A stretch of DNA of 64,000 nt from Achromobacter piechaudii NBRC 102461 (GCF_001571245.1 NZ_BCTK01000016.1:1-64000); one strand, 5' to 3'; shown: positions 19,434 through 28,533, counted from the first letter of the stretch. Notes: a model not told the origin generated them from the sequence alone. A program made the numbers and translations.

Positions 19434-20317
19434 TGAGGCGAATTTGCCACGCTTTGCGCCTCGGGCGCGCCTTTGCGCAGGCCCGACCAGACGATGGCGG
19501 CCACGATCAAGGCAGCGCCCGCGATCATGCGGGGCGTGGGCTGCTGGCTGAATAGCGCCCAGGCGAAGGCAATCGCGTATACCGGCTCCAGCGCAATCAC
19601 CAGGCCGGCAGTGCGCGCGTTCAGGCGCGTCAGGCTGGAGACAAACAGATAGTGCGACAGGCCCGTGCAGAAAACCCCCAGCAACGCCAGCCACATCCAA
19701 TCCACCGCCGCCAGCGCCGGCAACTGGCCCACCGCGAACGGCACCATCACCAACGCCACCACGACGTTCTGCCAGCAAGCCACCTGCATCGGATCCATGC
19801 CGGAAGCAGAGCGGCGATTGCTCAGGGCCAGCAGCGCGAACGTCAGGCCGGACAGCAGCCCCCAGGCCAGCCCGATGGTGCCCTGGTCCGCAAGATTGAA
19901 CGAGGGCGTGACCAGGATGAGGCCCGCCGTGACCAGGCCCAGCAACATCCACTCGGCGGCGCGGATGCGTTCGCGAAAGAGCAGGCCTTCGAATAGCGTG
20001 ATGAATGCGGGAAAGCTGGCGAACCCCAGCGTGGCGATGGCGATGCCGCCGACTTTGACCGAAATGAAGAAGGTGACCCAGTGCGCCGCCAGCAGCGCGC
20101 CGGCCAGCACCAGCACGAACAATTGCGCGGGGGTCAGCACCCCCAGCAGCGGCTTGCCACGCATGCGGGCGAAGGCCCCCAGCGAAATCACCGCGAAGAC
20201 GGCGCGGCCCAGCGTGATGACGGCGGCGCTGGCTTGTATCAACTCCCCGAAAACGCCGGTCAGGCCGAAGAGCACGGCGGCAATATGGATGTTCGTCAGA
20301 GCGCGTTGTCGGGTCAT
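19430..20317 (-). CDS. EamA-family (DMT superfamily) transporter
   Basis: This 295-residue inner-membrane protein has ten predicted helices in two EamA repeats (about 10-140 and 150-285). Members export metabolites such as amino acids or nucleosides; the substrate cannot be told from sequence. ATG 20317 (MTRQRALTNIHIAAVLFGL) is used because the open frame upstream lacks membrane character. A glutamate and a proline-containing helix in the first repeat (FGLTGVFGELIQ) are typical. It is divergent from a second EamA gene, with 72 bases between the two starts. The marR -35 box overlaps its last codons. Confidence 0.88.
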   Translation of the reverse strand: MTRQRALTNIHIAAVLFGLTGVFGELIQASAAVITLGRAVFAVISLGAFARMRGKPLLGVLTPAQLFVLVLAGALLAAHWVTFFISVKVGGIAIATLGFASFPAFITLFEGLLFRERIRAAEWMLLGLVTAGLILVTPSFNLADQGTIGLAWGLLSGLTFALLALSNRRSASGMDPMQVACWQNVVVALVMVPFAVGQLPALAAVDWMWLALLGVFCTGLSHYLFVSSLTRLNARTAGLVIALEPVYAIAFAWALFSQQPTPRMIAGAALIVAAIVWSGLRKGAPEAQSVANSPH

Positions 20318-20389
20318 GCGGGGGGTGTCGATGCCAAAAAGCGATGTTGGAGCGTGCAAATCGGGTTGCACTGAATCTAAAATCATCGC

Positions 20390-21373
20390 ATGAATCGTAT
20401 CGCCAGGCTTTTGCCGCTCTATATCCCCACCGGCCGCGCGGCCGGAATCCTCATGGCGATGCTTGGCGCGGTGCTGTTTTCCGCCAAGGCGATTGTCGTC
20501 AAGTTCACCTATCGCTATGGCATCGACGCGGTCACGCTGATCGCGTTTCGCATGCTGTTCGCGATGCCTTTCTTCGCGGCGGTGGCCTGGTATCAGTCGC
20601 GCCGGGCCGCGCGCGGCGAAATCGTGGTCATGACGACCAAGGAGCGCGTCCAGGTCATCGTCCTGGGTTTGCTGGGCTACTACCTGTCCAGCTTCCTGGA
20701 CTTCCTGGGGCTGCGCTACATCACGGCTAGCCTGGAACGGCTGATCCTGTTCCTGTCGCCTTCGCTGGTCGTTCTGCTGTCCGCCTTCTGGTTCAAGCGG
20801 CCGATCGAGCGCCGCCAGTGGTTGGCCATGGTGCTGTCGTATGCGGGCGTGGTGCTGGTGTTTGCCCACGACCTGTCCTTTGGCGCCGGCAGCGAGGTGC
20901 TGTTAGGGTCTTTGTTCGTTTTCGGTTCGGCGACGAGCTATTCTGTCTACCTGATCTGTTCCGGCGAACTGATCAAGCGGGTCGGGCCGACGCGTCTGGT
21001 GGCCTACGCCATGCTGGTGTCCTGCGTGGCCTGCATCATCCAGTTTTTTGTGATTCACTCGCCCTCGATGCTGATCCAGCCGGCGGGCGTGTACGGATAT
21101 TCCATCATTCATGCCACGCTGAACACAGTGGTGCCGGTTTTCATGCTGATGTGGGCGGTGTCGCTGATCGGCGCGCCGACGGCATCCTTGCTGGGCATGA
21201 TGGGGCCGGTGTCGGTGCTGTTCCTGGCGTCGTGGTTCCTGGACGAGCCCATCACCCTGTGGCAGATGGCGGGAACCGCGCTGGTGTTGACCGGCGTATT
21301 CGCATTGATGGGCGGCGGCGCCGGCAAACCGGTATCCGACGCAGGACGCCAGGCGCAGCCACCGCCGCGCTGA
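20390..21373 (+). CDS. EamA-family (DMT superfamily) transporter
   Basis: This 327-residue protein has ten hydrophobic segments in two EamA repeats and a basic, proline-rich C-terminal tail. It is distinct from its divergent neighbour: the first helix reads GILMAMLGAVLFSAKAIVVKF, resembling RhaT/YicL-like permeases. No substrate can be assigned. A quinone oxidoreductase gene follows after 51 bases, with its own strong ribosome site. Confidence 0.88.
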   Translation: MNRIARLLPLYIPTGRAAGILMAMLGAVLFSAKAIVVKFTYRYGIDAVTLIAFRMLFAMPFFAAVAWYQSRRAARGEIVVMTTKERVQVIVLGLLGYYLSSFLDFLGLRYITASLERLILFLSPSLVVLLSAFWFKRPIERRQWLAMVLSYAGVVLVFAHDLSFGAGSEVLLGSLFVFGSATSYSVYLICSGELIKRVGPTRLVAYAMLVSCVACIIQFFVIHSPSMLIQPAGVYGYSIIHATLNTVVPVFMLMWAVSLIGAPTASLLGMMGPVSVLFLASWFLDEPITLWQMAGTALVLTGVFALMGGGAGKPVSDAGRQAQPPPR

Positions 21374-21424
21374 GGTCCGGTTTTCTTGATTTATTCGCAT
21401 CATTTCCATTCAAAGGAGGCCAGC

Positions 21425-22414
21425 ATGGCCAGCAATCTCGTCAAGGCAATTCGTATCGAGCAACATGGTGGTCCCGAAGTCCTGAAGCTGGTTGAGGTCG
21501 AAGTGCCGCCGCCGGCCGCCAATGAAGTCACGATCCAGCAGCACGCTGCGGGTCTGAACTTCATCGATATCTATTTCCGCACGGGCTTGTATCCCCATCC
21601 GCTGCCGCATGGCCTGGGCTTTGAAGCCGCTGGCGTAGTCACCGCCGTCGGCGCCGACGTCAAGCATCTGAAAAAGGGCGACCGCGTCGCGTATGGCCAA
21701 AGCCCCATCGGCGCCTACGCCCAGGCGCGCAACGTGCCCGCCAATCAAGTGGTGAAGGTGCCCAAGGGCATCGGCTTCGACGAGGCCGCAGCACTCATGC
21801 TCAAGGGCTTGACGGTGCAGTACCTGTTCCGTCAGACCTACCGCCTGCAAGGCGGCGAGACCATTCTGTTCCACGCGGCCGCGGGCGGCGTGGGCCTGAT
21901 CGCGTGCCAGTGGGCCAAGGCCCTGGGCGTGAAGCTGATCGGCACGGTGTCCAGCCCGGAAAAGGCCGAACTGGCGCGCGCCAACGGCGCCTGGGAAACC
22001 ATCGACTACTCGCGCGAAAACGTCGCCGAACGCGTGCTGGAACTGACCAAGGGCAAGAAGGTGCCGGTGGTGTATGACGGCGTGGGCAAGGACACCTGGG
22101 AAACCTCGCTGGACTGCATCGAGCCGCGTGGCCTGATGGTCAGCTTCGGCAACGCCTCGGGCCCGGTCGCTGGCGTGAACCTGGCCGTGCTGAACCAGAA
22201 GGGCAGCCTGTACGTGACGCGTCCGTCGCTGGGCGTGCACGTGAATACGCTGGAAAAGTTGCAGGCCGCTTCCAAGGAAGTGTTCGACCTGGTCCTGCAG
22301 AAGAAGATCAAGGTCCGCATCGACCAGCGCTACAGCCTGGAACAGGCGGGCGAAGCGCAGACCGCGCTGGCATCGCGCAAGACCACCGGCGCCACGGTGC
22401 TGATGCTGGACTGA
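21425..22414 (+). CDS. NADPH:quinone oxidoreductase (zeta-crystallin type)
   Basis: This 329-residue member of the medium-chain dehydrogenase family, QOR/zeta-crystallin branch, lacks the structural zinc cysteines of alcohol dehydrogenases. It probably reduces quinones or other electrophilic carbonyls with NADPH. The catalytic-domain motif GLGFEAAGVVTAVGADV and the cofactor-binding motif HAAAGGVGLIACQWAKALG are clear. ATG 21425 has a near-perfect ribosome site (AAAGGAGG) seven bases upstream. The gene is followed by a strong terminator, so it is either monocistronic or the last gene after the EamA transporter. Confidence 0.93.
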   Translation: MASNLVKAIRIEQHGGPEVLKLVEVEVPPPAANEVTIQQHAAGLNFIDIYFRTGLYPHPLPHGLGFEAAGVVTAVGADVKHLKKGDRVAYGQSPIGAYAQARNVPANQVVKVPKGIGFDEAAALMLKGLTVQYLFRQTYRLQGGETILFHAAAGGVGLIACQWAKALGVKLIGTVSSPEKAELARANGAWETIDYSRENVAERVLELTKGKKVPVVYDGVGKDTWETSLDCIEPRGLMVSFGNASGPVAGVNLAVLNQKGSLYVTRPSLGVHVNTLEKLQAASKEVFDLVLQKKIKVRIDQRYSLEQAGEAQTALASRKTTGATVLMLD

Positions 22415-22458
22415 TACGCAAGATAGCGCCCGGCGCCCCCAGGGCGGCGGACGCGAAC

Positions 22459-22504
22459 AAGGCCAGCCAGGGCGCGCAATGCGCGGCCTGGCTGGCCTTT
22501 TTTA
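22459..22504 (+). terminator. Rho-independent terminator after the quinone oxidoreductase gene
   Basis: AAGGCCAGCCAGG pairs with CCTGGCTGGCCTT around an inner GCGCGCAATGCGCG hairpin, followed by T6. It is a strong terminator about 45 bases after the stop codon and insulates the amine-oxidation cluster downstream. Confidence 0.9.
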
Positions 22505-22611
22505 TTGGCGCGCGGCCGTGCGCAGAATGACAAATCCCCATGCACGGCCCGACAAGCCAGCGCGCGATGCCGTTGCTATTCTGGCTCCACACTTTTCGTT
22601 GGAGCTTCCCG

Positions 22612-24123
22612 ATGTCTTCAGCACGCAGCAGCGCCGCCGATCCCGTCGCCGCCGACCGCCCGGAACTGGCCGCCATCCGCGAATTCATGCTGATAGACGG
22701 CAAGCCTGTCCACGAAGGCCAAGGTCAGCCTGTCCCGGTCCACGACCCGGCCACGGGCCGCATCATTGCCCACCAGCCCGACGCCGGCCCTGCGCAGGTA
22801 GACCTTGCGGTGCAAGCCGCGCGGCGCGCCTTCGACTCGGGCACGTGGCGCGACATGCTGCCCGCTGGCCGCGAACGCCTGTTGCTGAAACTGGCAGATC
22901 TCATCGAGCAGAACGGCGTCGAGCTGGCCCGACTTGAAACCCTGAACAACGGCAAGCTGCTCGGCATCGCGCAAGGCCTGGAAGTGGGTGCAAGCGCGCA
23001 GTGGCTGCGCTACATGGCCGGGTGGGCGACCAAGATCACGGGCGACACGCTTTCCCTGTCGATCCCGTTTCCCCCCGGCACGCACTATCACGCCTATACG
23101 CTGGCCCAGCCGGTGGGGGTCGTGGGCGCCATCATTCCGTGGAACTTCCCCTTGCTGATGGCGGTGTGGAAAATTGCGCCGGCCTTGGCCGCTGGCTGCA
23201 CGGTCGTACTCAAACCCGCCGAAGAAACGCCGCTGACGGCCTTACGGCTGGCCGAACTCGTGATGCAGGCGGGCTTTCCGCCCGGCGTCGTAAACGTCAT
23301 CACCGGGCGTGGCGAAACCGCGGGCGCCGCGCTCGTTGCGCATCCGGGTATCGACAAGATCGCTTTCACGGGGTCTACCGAAGTCGGCAAGCTTATCGGC
23401 CGCCGCGCCATGGACGACATGAAACGGGTGTCGTTGGAACTGGGCGGCAAGTCTCCCGTGATCGTGCTTGACGACTGCGATGTCGATCGCGCCGTGCAGG
23501 GCGCCGCCGCCGCGATCTTCTTCAATCAGGGCCAGGTCTGCACGGCAGGTTCGCGCCTGTACGTGCAGCGCGGGCTGTATGCAAAGGTGGTGCAGGGGTT
23601 GGCCGACGTGGCGTCCAGCATGACGCTGGGCTCCGGCTTTGATCCGGCCACGCAGATCGGCCCCTTGATTTCGTCGCGGCATCAGCAGCGTGTGCTGGAT
23701 TACATCGGCATCGGCCGGGCCGAGGGCGGCCGGGTGCTGACAGGCGGCGCGGCGGGCGAGGGCGATGGCTATTTCGTGCGCCCCACCGTGTTCGCCGACG
23801 TGCCGCAGCACGGCCGCATCGCCCAGGAAGAAATCTTCGGGCCTGTCGTCGTGGCGCAGCCGTTCGACAGCCTCGATGACGCGGTGCGGCTGGCCAACGA
23901 CAGCGCGTTCGGCCTGGGCGCCAGCATCTGGAGCAACGACCTGACGCGCGTGCAGCGCCTCATTCCGCGCATCGACGCGGGCACGGTGTGGGTCAACACA
24001 CACAACATGCTGGACCCGAACATGCCGTTCGGCGGATTCAAGCAGTCCGGCGTGGGCCGCGAGCATGGCAAGGCCGTGCTTGAGATGTACCTGGAAAAGA
24101 AGTCCGTTTGCATGGCGTACTAG
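22612..24123 (+). CDS. Aldehyde dehydrogenase, likely phenylacetaldehyde-type (FeaB-like)
   Basis: This 503-residue NAD-dependent aldehyde dehydrogenase contains the fold's catalytic cysteine C310 (NQGQVCTAGSR) and general base E276 (LELGGKSP). The cofactor segment is GAIIPWNFPLLM and the oxyanion/structural motif is PFGGFKQSGVGREHGK. The nearest families by eye are phenylacetaldehyde and related aromatic aldehyde dehydrogenases. It begins the plus-strand cluster that encodes aromatic amine dehydrogenase, so the likely substrate is the aldehyde released from phenylethylamine or tyramine. ATG 22612 is chosen over an upstream ATG at 22540 because family similarity begins later and a GGAGC site precedes it. 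Confidence 0.9.
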   Translation: MSSARSSAADPVAADRPELAAIREFMLIDGKPVHEGQGQPVPVHDPATGRIIAHQPDAGPAQVDLAVQAARRAFDSGTWRDMLPAGRERLLLKLADLIEQNGVELARLETLNNGKLLGIAQGLEVGASAQWLRYMAGWATKITGDTLSLSIPFPPGTHYHAYTLAQPVGVVGAIIPWNFPLLMAVWKIAPALAAGCTVVLKPAEETPLTALRLAELVMQAGFPPGVVNVITGRGETAGAALVAHPGIDKIAFTGSTEVGKLIGRRAMDDMKRVSLELGGKSPVIVLDDCDVDRAVQGAAAAIFFNQGQVCTAGSRLYVQRGLYAKVVQGLADVASSMTLGSGFDPATQIGPLISSRHQQRVLDYIGIGRAEGGRVLTGGAAGEGDGYFVRPTVFADVPQHGRIAQEEIFGPVVVAQPFDSLDDAVRLANDSAFGLGASIWSNDLTRVQRLIPRIDAGTVWVNTHNMLDPNMPFGGFKQSGVGREHGKAVLEMYLEKKSVCMAY

Positions 24124-24202
24124 AACGCAGGGCGCCGACTCTTGCCGATCACGCCGGGGCATACCGGTGGCGGCGCGTGCGCTCGAGACCAAGGGGAGAG
24201 GG

Positions 24203-25084
24203 ATGGCAAGCAAGACATACCGCCGCGCTCGCGCGGGCGCCGCGTTGGTGCTGGTGTCGGCAGGCGCGACGCAGCCGGCTTGGGCCGGCGACCCCAGCGC
24301 ACGCGACTGGATTCCGGCGCCCGTGGGCACCAATCTCGTCGCGGGCTATCTGGCGGGCCTGCGCTCGTCAGGCCTGTATTCGGAAGGCAAGCGCATCGAT
24401 GGCGCAGCGGTCGACGTGAACGCGCTGGTCTATCGACAGATGCACTATCGTGATTTCTACGGCAAGACGGTGCAGCTTGAATTCATCCTGCCCATGACCC
24501 GCACGTCGCTGGACGTGCCGGGTGCGCCGGGTGATCACCAGACCGGCATCGGCGATCTCACGCTGGGCTCGGCGATCTGGCTCTACAACAACGAGCAGAC
24601 CCGCACCTGGTTCGCCTGGGAACCGTTCGTCGTCGCGCCGCTGGGCCGCTATGACGGCTCGCGCCCCGACGTGTCGCCCGGCAAGAACCGCTGGTCCACC
24701 ATCCAGGACTTTTCCTTCGTCAAAGGCGTGGGCGAATCGACCTATCTTGAAGCGATCGCCGAAGTCGAAATCTACGGCCGCAACACCGATTGGTACGGCC
24801 AGACGCTGAAGAAAGACCCCTCAGTGCGCTTCTTCGCATTGGCCTCCACCAACCTGACGCCCGACACGTACACCGGCATCCGCTACCGCTTTGAAACCGG
24901 TGGCCGCGAGACCTCGTCGGGGCAAACCGTCACAACGCGGGCGCGCAACCATCAACTGGCCGCCGAGATCACCCACCAGATCAACGACGCCAACCAGATT
25001 CAGATGCAGTACATCCACGACCTCAAGGTCGAGAACGGGCCTCGCATGCGTGGCGTGCAGCTGCGCTACGTCTACGCGTTCTAG
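24203..25084 (+). CDS. Outer-membrane beta-barrel-like protein, MetA-pathway-of-phenol-degradation family
   Basis: This 293-residue exported protein has a signal peptide ending near SAGATQPAWAGD. It matches the 'Phenol MetA degradation' family (PF13557): alternating short beta-strands with conserved aromatic positions (QTGIGDLTLGSAIWLYNN, then FAWEPFVVAPLGRYDG) and a C-terminal aromatic residue (YVYAF), as in outer-membrane barrels. Members accompany aromatic-degradation operons and may let hydrophobic substrates cross the outer membrane, though this is not proven. It occupies the place of the first reading frame in the Alcaligenes faecalis aau cluster. A ribosome site (AGGGGAGAGG) precedes ATG 24203, and aauB follows after 31 bases. 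Confidence 0.82.
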   Translation: MASKTYRRARAGAALVLVSAGATQPAWAGDPSARDWIPAPVGTNLVAGYLAGLRSSGLYSEGKRIDGAAVDVNALVYRQMHYRDFYGKTVQLEFILPMTRTSLDVPGAPGDHQTGIGDLTLGSAIWLYNNEQTRTWFAWEPFVVAPLGRYDGSRPDVSPGKNRWSTIQDFSFVKGVGESTYLEAIAEVEIYGRNTDWYGQTLKKDPSVRFFALASTNLTPDTYTGIRYRFETGGRETSSGQTVTTRARNHQLAAEITHQINDANQIQMQYIHDLKVENGPRMRGVQLRYVYAF

Positions 25085-25115
25085 GAATTCGGATCATGAC
25101 ACCAGGAGAATATCG

Positions 25116-26309
25116 ATGATTGCGCGTCAAGCCAGATTGCCGGCGTCGCGGGTGGGCCGATGGGCGCTGTGCGCCGCCTTGGCCGCCGCCGCCGGCGCAG
25201 CCTGGGCGGACCTGCCCATAGAAGAACTCAAGGGCGGCACGCGCTTGCCGCCAGCCACCGCGCACCGCGTGTACGTCATGGATACGGTCTTCAACCATAT
25301 GGTCGACAGCCGGATCCATATCTATGACGGCGACACGGGCAAATTCCTGGGCCTCGTGCCGACCTCGCTCAACGGCCACATGACGGTATCGGCCGATGGC
25401 CGCGAGATCTATTTCATGACGACCTACTACGAGCGGCTCAATCGCGGCAAGCGTACCGATGTCATCGAAGCATGGGATGCCGAAACGCTGACACCCAAGT
25501 ACGAAGTGCCGATACCGCTAAAGCGCGCGCAAGCGTTGAACTACCGCAACTACCTGCGCCAGACCACCGATGGCGGGCTGCTTCTGGCGCAGAACGCCAC
25601 GCCTGCCACCTCGGTCACCGTGGTCGACTTGAAGACGCGTCAGTTCGCCGACGAGATCACGGCCACGGCGGGGTGTTGGAGCGTCATCCCCTTGCCCTCG
25701 CGCCCGCGCAGCTTCGCTACCGTGTGCGGCGATGGCGCGCTGCTGACCATCGACCTTGACGCGGCGGGCAAGCCGGCCTCGCAGCAGCGCAGCAAGCCGA
25801 TGTTCGACATGGAAAAGGACCCGGTCTTCATTCATACCGAGAACCTGGGCGATACCTTTTACTTCGTGTCCTTCTACGGCAACGTCTACACCGCCGATTT
25901 CAGCGGCAAGGAAGTGAGCTTTGGCGCGCCCTGGTCGCTGTTGGACGCGGGCGGCAAGGATCGCGGCTGGCGGCCGGGCGGCTACAACCTGCTGGCCGTC
26001 AATCGCGCCTTGAAGCGCTTGTATGTGGGCATGCATCCGAACGGCGCGGAAGGCTCGCACAAGGAGCCCGCCGCCGAGATCTGGGTCTATGACCTCACAT
26101 CGCGCAAGCGCATCGCGCGGGTGCCAGCCAAGGGCGCGCTGTCGATGTCGGTATCGCAGGATGACCAGCCGCGCCTGTTCACCATCGACGGCGGCAACCT
26201 CAGTGTCTTCGACGCCGCGCCGGCGGCGCCGGTCTGGAAGACCACCATCCAGGCAGCGGGCGAAACCGCGGTGCAGGTCGAACCGCAGCCCATCAGGAGC
26301 GCGCCATGA
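25116..26309 (+). CDS. aauB: Aromatic amine dehydrogenase large (alpha) subunit
   Basis: This 397-residue periplasmic subunit has a cleavable signal peptide (hydrophobic WALCAALAAAAGAAWA). The mature part is a seven-bladed propeller, seen as repeated beta-rich units, and is very similar to the structurally known A. faecalis aromatic amine dehydrogenase alpha chain. Segments such as DTVFNHMVDSRIHIYD, TAGCWSVIPLPSRPRSF and YFVSFYGNVYTADFSGKE are characteristic. It carries no cofactor itself and pairs with AauA in an alpha2-beta2 enzyme. ATG 25116 has a good ribosome site (AGGAGA). Its stop overlaps the aauE start. Confidence 0.95.
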   Translation: MIARQARLPASRVGRWALCAALAAAAGAAWADLPIEELKGGTRLPPATAHRVYVMDTVFNHMVDSRIHIYDGDTGKFLGLVPTSLNGHMTVSADGREIYFMTTYYERLNRGKRTDVIEAWDAETLTPKYEVPIPLKRAQALNYRNYLRQTTDGGLLLAQNATPATSVTVVDLKTRQFADEITATAGCWSVIPLPSRPRSFATVCGDGALLTIDLDAAGKPASQQRSKPMFDMEKDPVFIHTENLGDTFYFVSFYGNVYTADFSGKEVSFGAPWSLLDAGGKDRGWRPGGYNLLAVNRALKRLYVGMHPNGAEGSHKEPAAEIWVYDLTSRKRIARVPAKGALSMSVSQDDQPRLFTIDGGNLSVFDAAPAAPVWKTTIQAAGETAVQVEPQPIRSAP

Positions 26310-26857
26310 ACGACCCTGTCCTGTTCTATGGCGCAAGCGCCGCGCTGGCGTGCGTGCTGCTGCTGGGCGCGCTGGAAAAACTGAAGGACCTTGCTTCGTT
26401 CACAAGTGCTGTCGTCGCCTATGACCTTCTGCCCGCCCGTCTTGCCAGCGTGTTCGCACGGACCTACGCCATGGTCGAACTCGCGGCGGGGGCGCTGCTG
26501 CTGATACCCGGGCGCCAGCCGATGGGCGCCGCGCTGGCGCTTGGGGTACTGGCCGTGGCCACGCTCGGGCTGGCCTGCAACCTGGCGCGGGGGCATCGGG
26601 ATATCGATTGCGGGTGCAACGGGCCGCTTGGCCGGGTGCCGGGCGCGGCGCATGGCGGGCTGTCATGGTGGCTGGTCATGCGCAATGGGGCGCTGGCGCT
26701 TTGGGCCTGGCCGGCGCTGGCATCGTTGTCGGGACAGGCGCGCGCGCTTCAGTGGACGGACGCCGCCGCCGTCTTCGGCCTGGCGATGACCGCCGTGGGC
26801 CTGTATTTCATCGCCAATCATCTGTTGGCCTCGCATCTCAAGCTGCGGAATCTTTAA
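26306..26857 (+). CDS. aauE: MauE/AauE-like membrane protein for amine dehydrogenase maturation
   Basis: This 183-residue inner-membrane protein has about five hydrophobic segments (for example LYGASAALACVLLLGALEK-like and AALALGVLAVATLGLACNLA). It resembles MauE, a DoxX/VKOR-like membrane protein that helps make disulfide bonds in the small subunit. The cysteine pair DCGCNGP around residues 97-99 is the likely redox centre. It starts within the aauB stop by ATGA overlap and precedes aauD, the order of A. faecalis aauBEDA. The small subunit made downstream has twelve or more cysteines, consistent with a need for this pair. Confidence 0.92.
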   Translation: MNDPVLFYGASAALACVLLLGALEKLKDLASFTSAVVAYDLLPARLASVFARTYAMVELAAGALLLIPGRQPMGAALALGVLAVATLGLACNLARGHRDIDCGCNGPLGRVPGAAHGGLSWWLVMRNGALALWAWPALASLSGQARALQWTDAAAVFGLAMTAVGLYFIANHLLASHLKLRNL

Positions 26858-26868
26858 AGGAGTTTCAT

Positions 26869-27507
26869 GTGGATGCCTTGATCATTTCCAATTTCCTTTT
26901 GTGGGGCGTGGTGCTGTGCCTGGTGCTGGTCATCCTCGCCCTGTCGCGCCAGATTGGCGTGCTGTACGAACGCGTGGCGCCGATGGGTGCGTTGACGATG
27001 GACAAGGGCCCCGCCGTGGGTGATGCCGCGCCAAGCTTTGCATTGTCCGATCTGCTGGGCCGCCGCATCACCATCGGCGAACGTGGCCAGCACAGTCAGT
27101 TGCTGTTCTTTTTGTCGCCCACCTGCCCGGTGTGCAAGAAGCTGCTGCCCATCCTCAAATCCGTGGCCAGCACGGAAAGTGCGTGGCTGCGCATCGTGCT
27201 GGCCAGCGACGGCGAGATGCCTGAACACCTGGCGTTCTACAAGCAGGCCGGGCTGGAGCGATTCCCTTATGTGTTGTCCACCGAACTGGGCATGAAGTTT
27301 CAGATCAGCAAGCTGCCTTATGCCGTGCTGCTGGATGAAACCGGCGTCTTGCGCGCCAAGGGGCTGATCAATTCCCGCGAGCAGCTGGAAAGCCTGTTCA
27401 CGGCCAAGGAGCTTGGCGTGGCCTCGGTGCAGGAGTTCCTGGCCGCGAACACGCTGGACGAGACCCGGGTTTCCCGCAAGGAGAGCGGCAATGCACTGGC
27501 TGGATAA
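26869..27507 (+). CDS. aauD: MauD/AauD-like thioredoxin-fold disulfide protein
   Basis: This protein of about 212 residues has one N-terminal membrane anchor (FLLWGVVLCLVLVILAL) and a periplasmic thioredoxin-like domain. The active-site motif is SPTCPVCKKLLP (CxxC), and the cis-proline region is ISKLPYAVLLDE. MauD homologues assist disulfide formation in the TTQ small subunit. The start is GTG 26869, in frame and with AAAGGAG about eight bases upstream; the ATG two bases earlier is in another frame. Its last codons overlap the aauA start region by 17 bases, indicating tight coupling. Confidence 0.92.
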   Translation: MDALIISNFLLWGVVLCLVLVILALSRQIGVLYERVAPMGALTMDKGPAVGDAAPSFALSDLLGRRITIGERGQHSQLLFFLSPTCPVCKKLLPILKSVASTESAWLRIVLASDGEMPEHLAFYKQAGLERFPYVLSTELGMKFQISKLPYAVLLDETGVLRAKGLINSREQLESLFTAKELGVASVQEFLAANTLDETRVSRKESGNALAG

Positions 27508-28024
27508 ATTGGGAGAGCGCGCCACGCGCTCGGTCGCACACGCCACCTCGCGGCGCAGTGTGTTGAACCGCATCGGCAAATTACTGGTCGGCGCTGCGTT
27601 TGTCGTGCCGGTATTGCCCGTGGCCCGGTCGGCGCAGGCGGCGGGCAAGAAGCCGCAGACGGACGAAACGGCTTGCGATTACTGGCGCTATTGCGCGGTG
27701 GATGGCTTTCTGTGTTCGTGCTGCGGCGGCAGCATGACGTCGTGCCCGCCAGGGACCTCGCCCTCGGCCGTCTCCTGGGTGGGCACTTGCCACAACCCCC
27801 TGGACGGCAAGGACTATCTCATCAGCTACAACGATTGCTGCGGCAAGGCGGCTTGCGGCAAATGCATGTGCGCGGCGGCCGAGCGCGAGCGCCCGGGCTA
27901 TCAGATGTTCCTGCACAACGATGTGAACTGGTGCATGTCCAACGACTCCTCGATCTTTCACTGCACGACGTCGGTGATCGTGGGCTTGGCCAAACCTCAG
28001 CTCAAGGCGCCAGCGAAACCATGA
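27491..28024 (+). CDS. aauA: Aromatic amine dehydrogenase small (beta) subunit, TTQ-bearing
   Basis: This 177-residue catalytic subunit carries the tryptophan tryptophylquinone cofactor. A long twin-arginine-type leader (SRRSVLNRIGKLLVGAAFVV) ends near ARSAQAA. The two cofactor tryptophans are W96 (SWVGTC) and W147 (NDVNWC), exactly 51 residues apart as in characterised enzymes. The catalytic base is D115 (SYNDCC), 19 residues after the first, and the conserved threonine is T159 (HCTTSV), 63 after it. The many cysteines (CDYWRYC, CSCC, DCCGKAACGKCMC) form the disulfide network of the family. It converts an aromatic primary amine to aldehyde and ammonia, passing electrons to a blue copper protein or cytochrome. 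The start overlaps aauD; the stop overlaps the cytochrome gene. Confidence 0.96.
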   Translation: MHWLDKLGERATRSVAHATSRRSVLNRIGKLLVGAAFVVPVLPVARSAQAAGKKPQTDETACDYWRYCAVDGFLCSCCGGSMTSCPPGTSPSAVSWVGTCHNPLDGKDYLISYNDCCGKAACGKCMCAAAERERPGYQMFLHNDVNWCMSNDSSIFHCTTSVIVGLAKPQLKAPAKP

Positions 28025-28533
28025 GGCTAGGCGGCAAGGCACGAATGGGAAGGTGGCATTGGACGCTGTCCGCCGCCTTGCTGCTGGGCGGGGGGCAGGC
28101 TGCCCAGGGCGTTACGCCCGAGGCCGACCGCTTGTGGCAAGCCGCCCGGGCCGACTACGTCTTGCAGTGCGCGGGGTGCCATCGGGTGGACGGGCGGGGC
28201 AGCAACCCGCATGGCATTCCCGATTTCCGCCAGTCGGTGGGTGCCTTCGTGCATCTGCCCGCGGGTCGCCAATACCTGATCCGCGTGCCGGGCGCTGCCC
28301 ATTCGCAACTGAGCAATGCCGAGCTTGCCGACGTGCTGAACTGGCTGCTGAAAGAATTCAGCGCGTCGCAGTTGCCGGCCGATTTCATCCCTTATGACGA
28401 AGCGGAGGTGGCGCGCGCGCGGCCGCAACGGTATGACGATGTGGTGCCCGTCCGGCATCAGTTGGCCGAGGAACTGACGTCAATGGGCTACTCGTTGTCG
28501 GCTTATTCTTACGGTAGTGACAGAAAGCCGTAG
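28021..28533 (+). CDS. Exported monohaem c-type cytochrome of the amine dehydrogenase cluster
   Basis: This 170-residue periplasmic protein has an N-terminal signal (WTLSAALLLGGGQAAQG) and one haem-binding motif, CAGCH (C50, C53, H54). The usual axial methionine is not visible at the expected place: the segment RVPGAAHSQLSNAELADVLNWLL has H94 where MP-type loops normally lie. The only methionine after the motif is M155 near the C-terminus. The protein overlaps aauA by ATGA and takes the place of the small cytochrome-like frame after aauA in A. faecalis. It may accept electrons from the dehydrogenase or act in TTQ maturation; the sequence does not decide. It is clearly not a dihaem MauG. Confidence 0.88.
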   Translation: MRLGGKARMGRWHWTLSAALLLGGGQAAQGVTPEADRLWQAARADYVLQCAGCHRVDGRGSNPHGIPDFRQSVGAFVHLPAGRQYLIRVPGAAHSQLSNAELADVLNWLLKEFSASQLPADFIPYDEAEVARARPQRYDDVVPVRHQLAEELTSMGYSLSAYSYGSDRKP

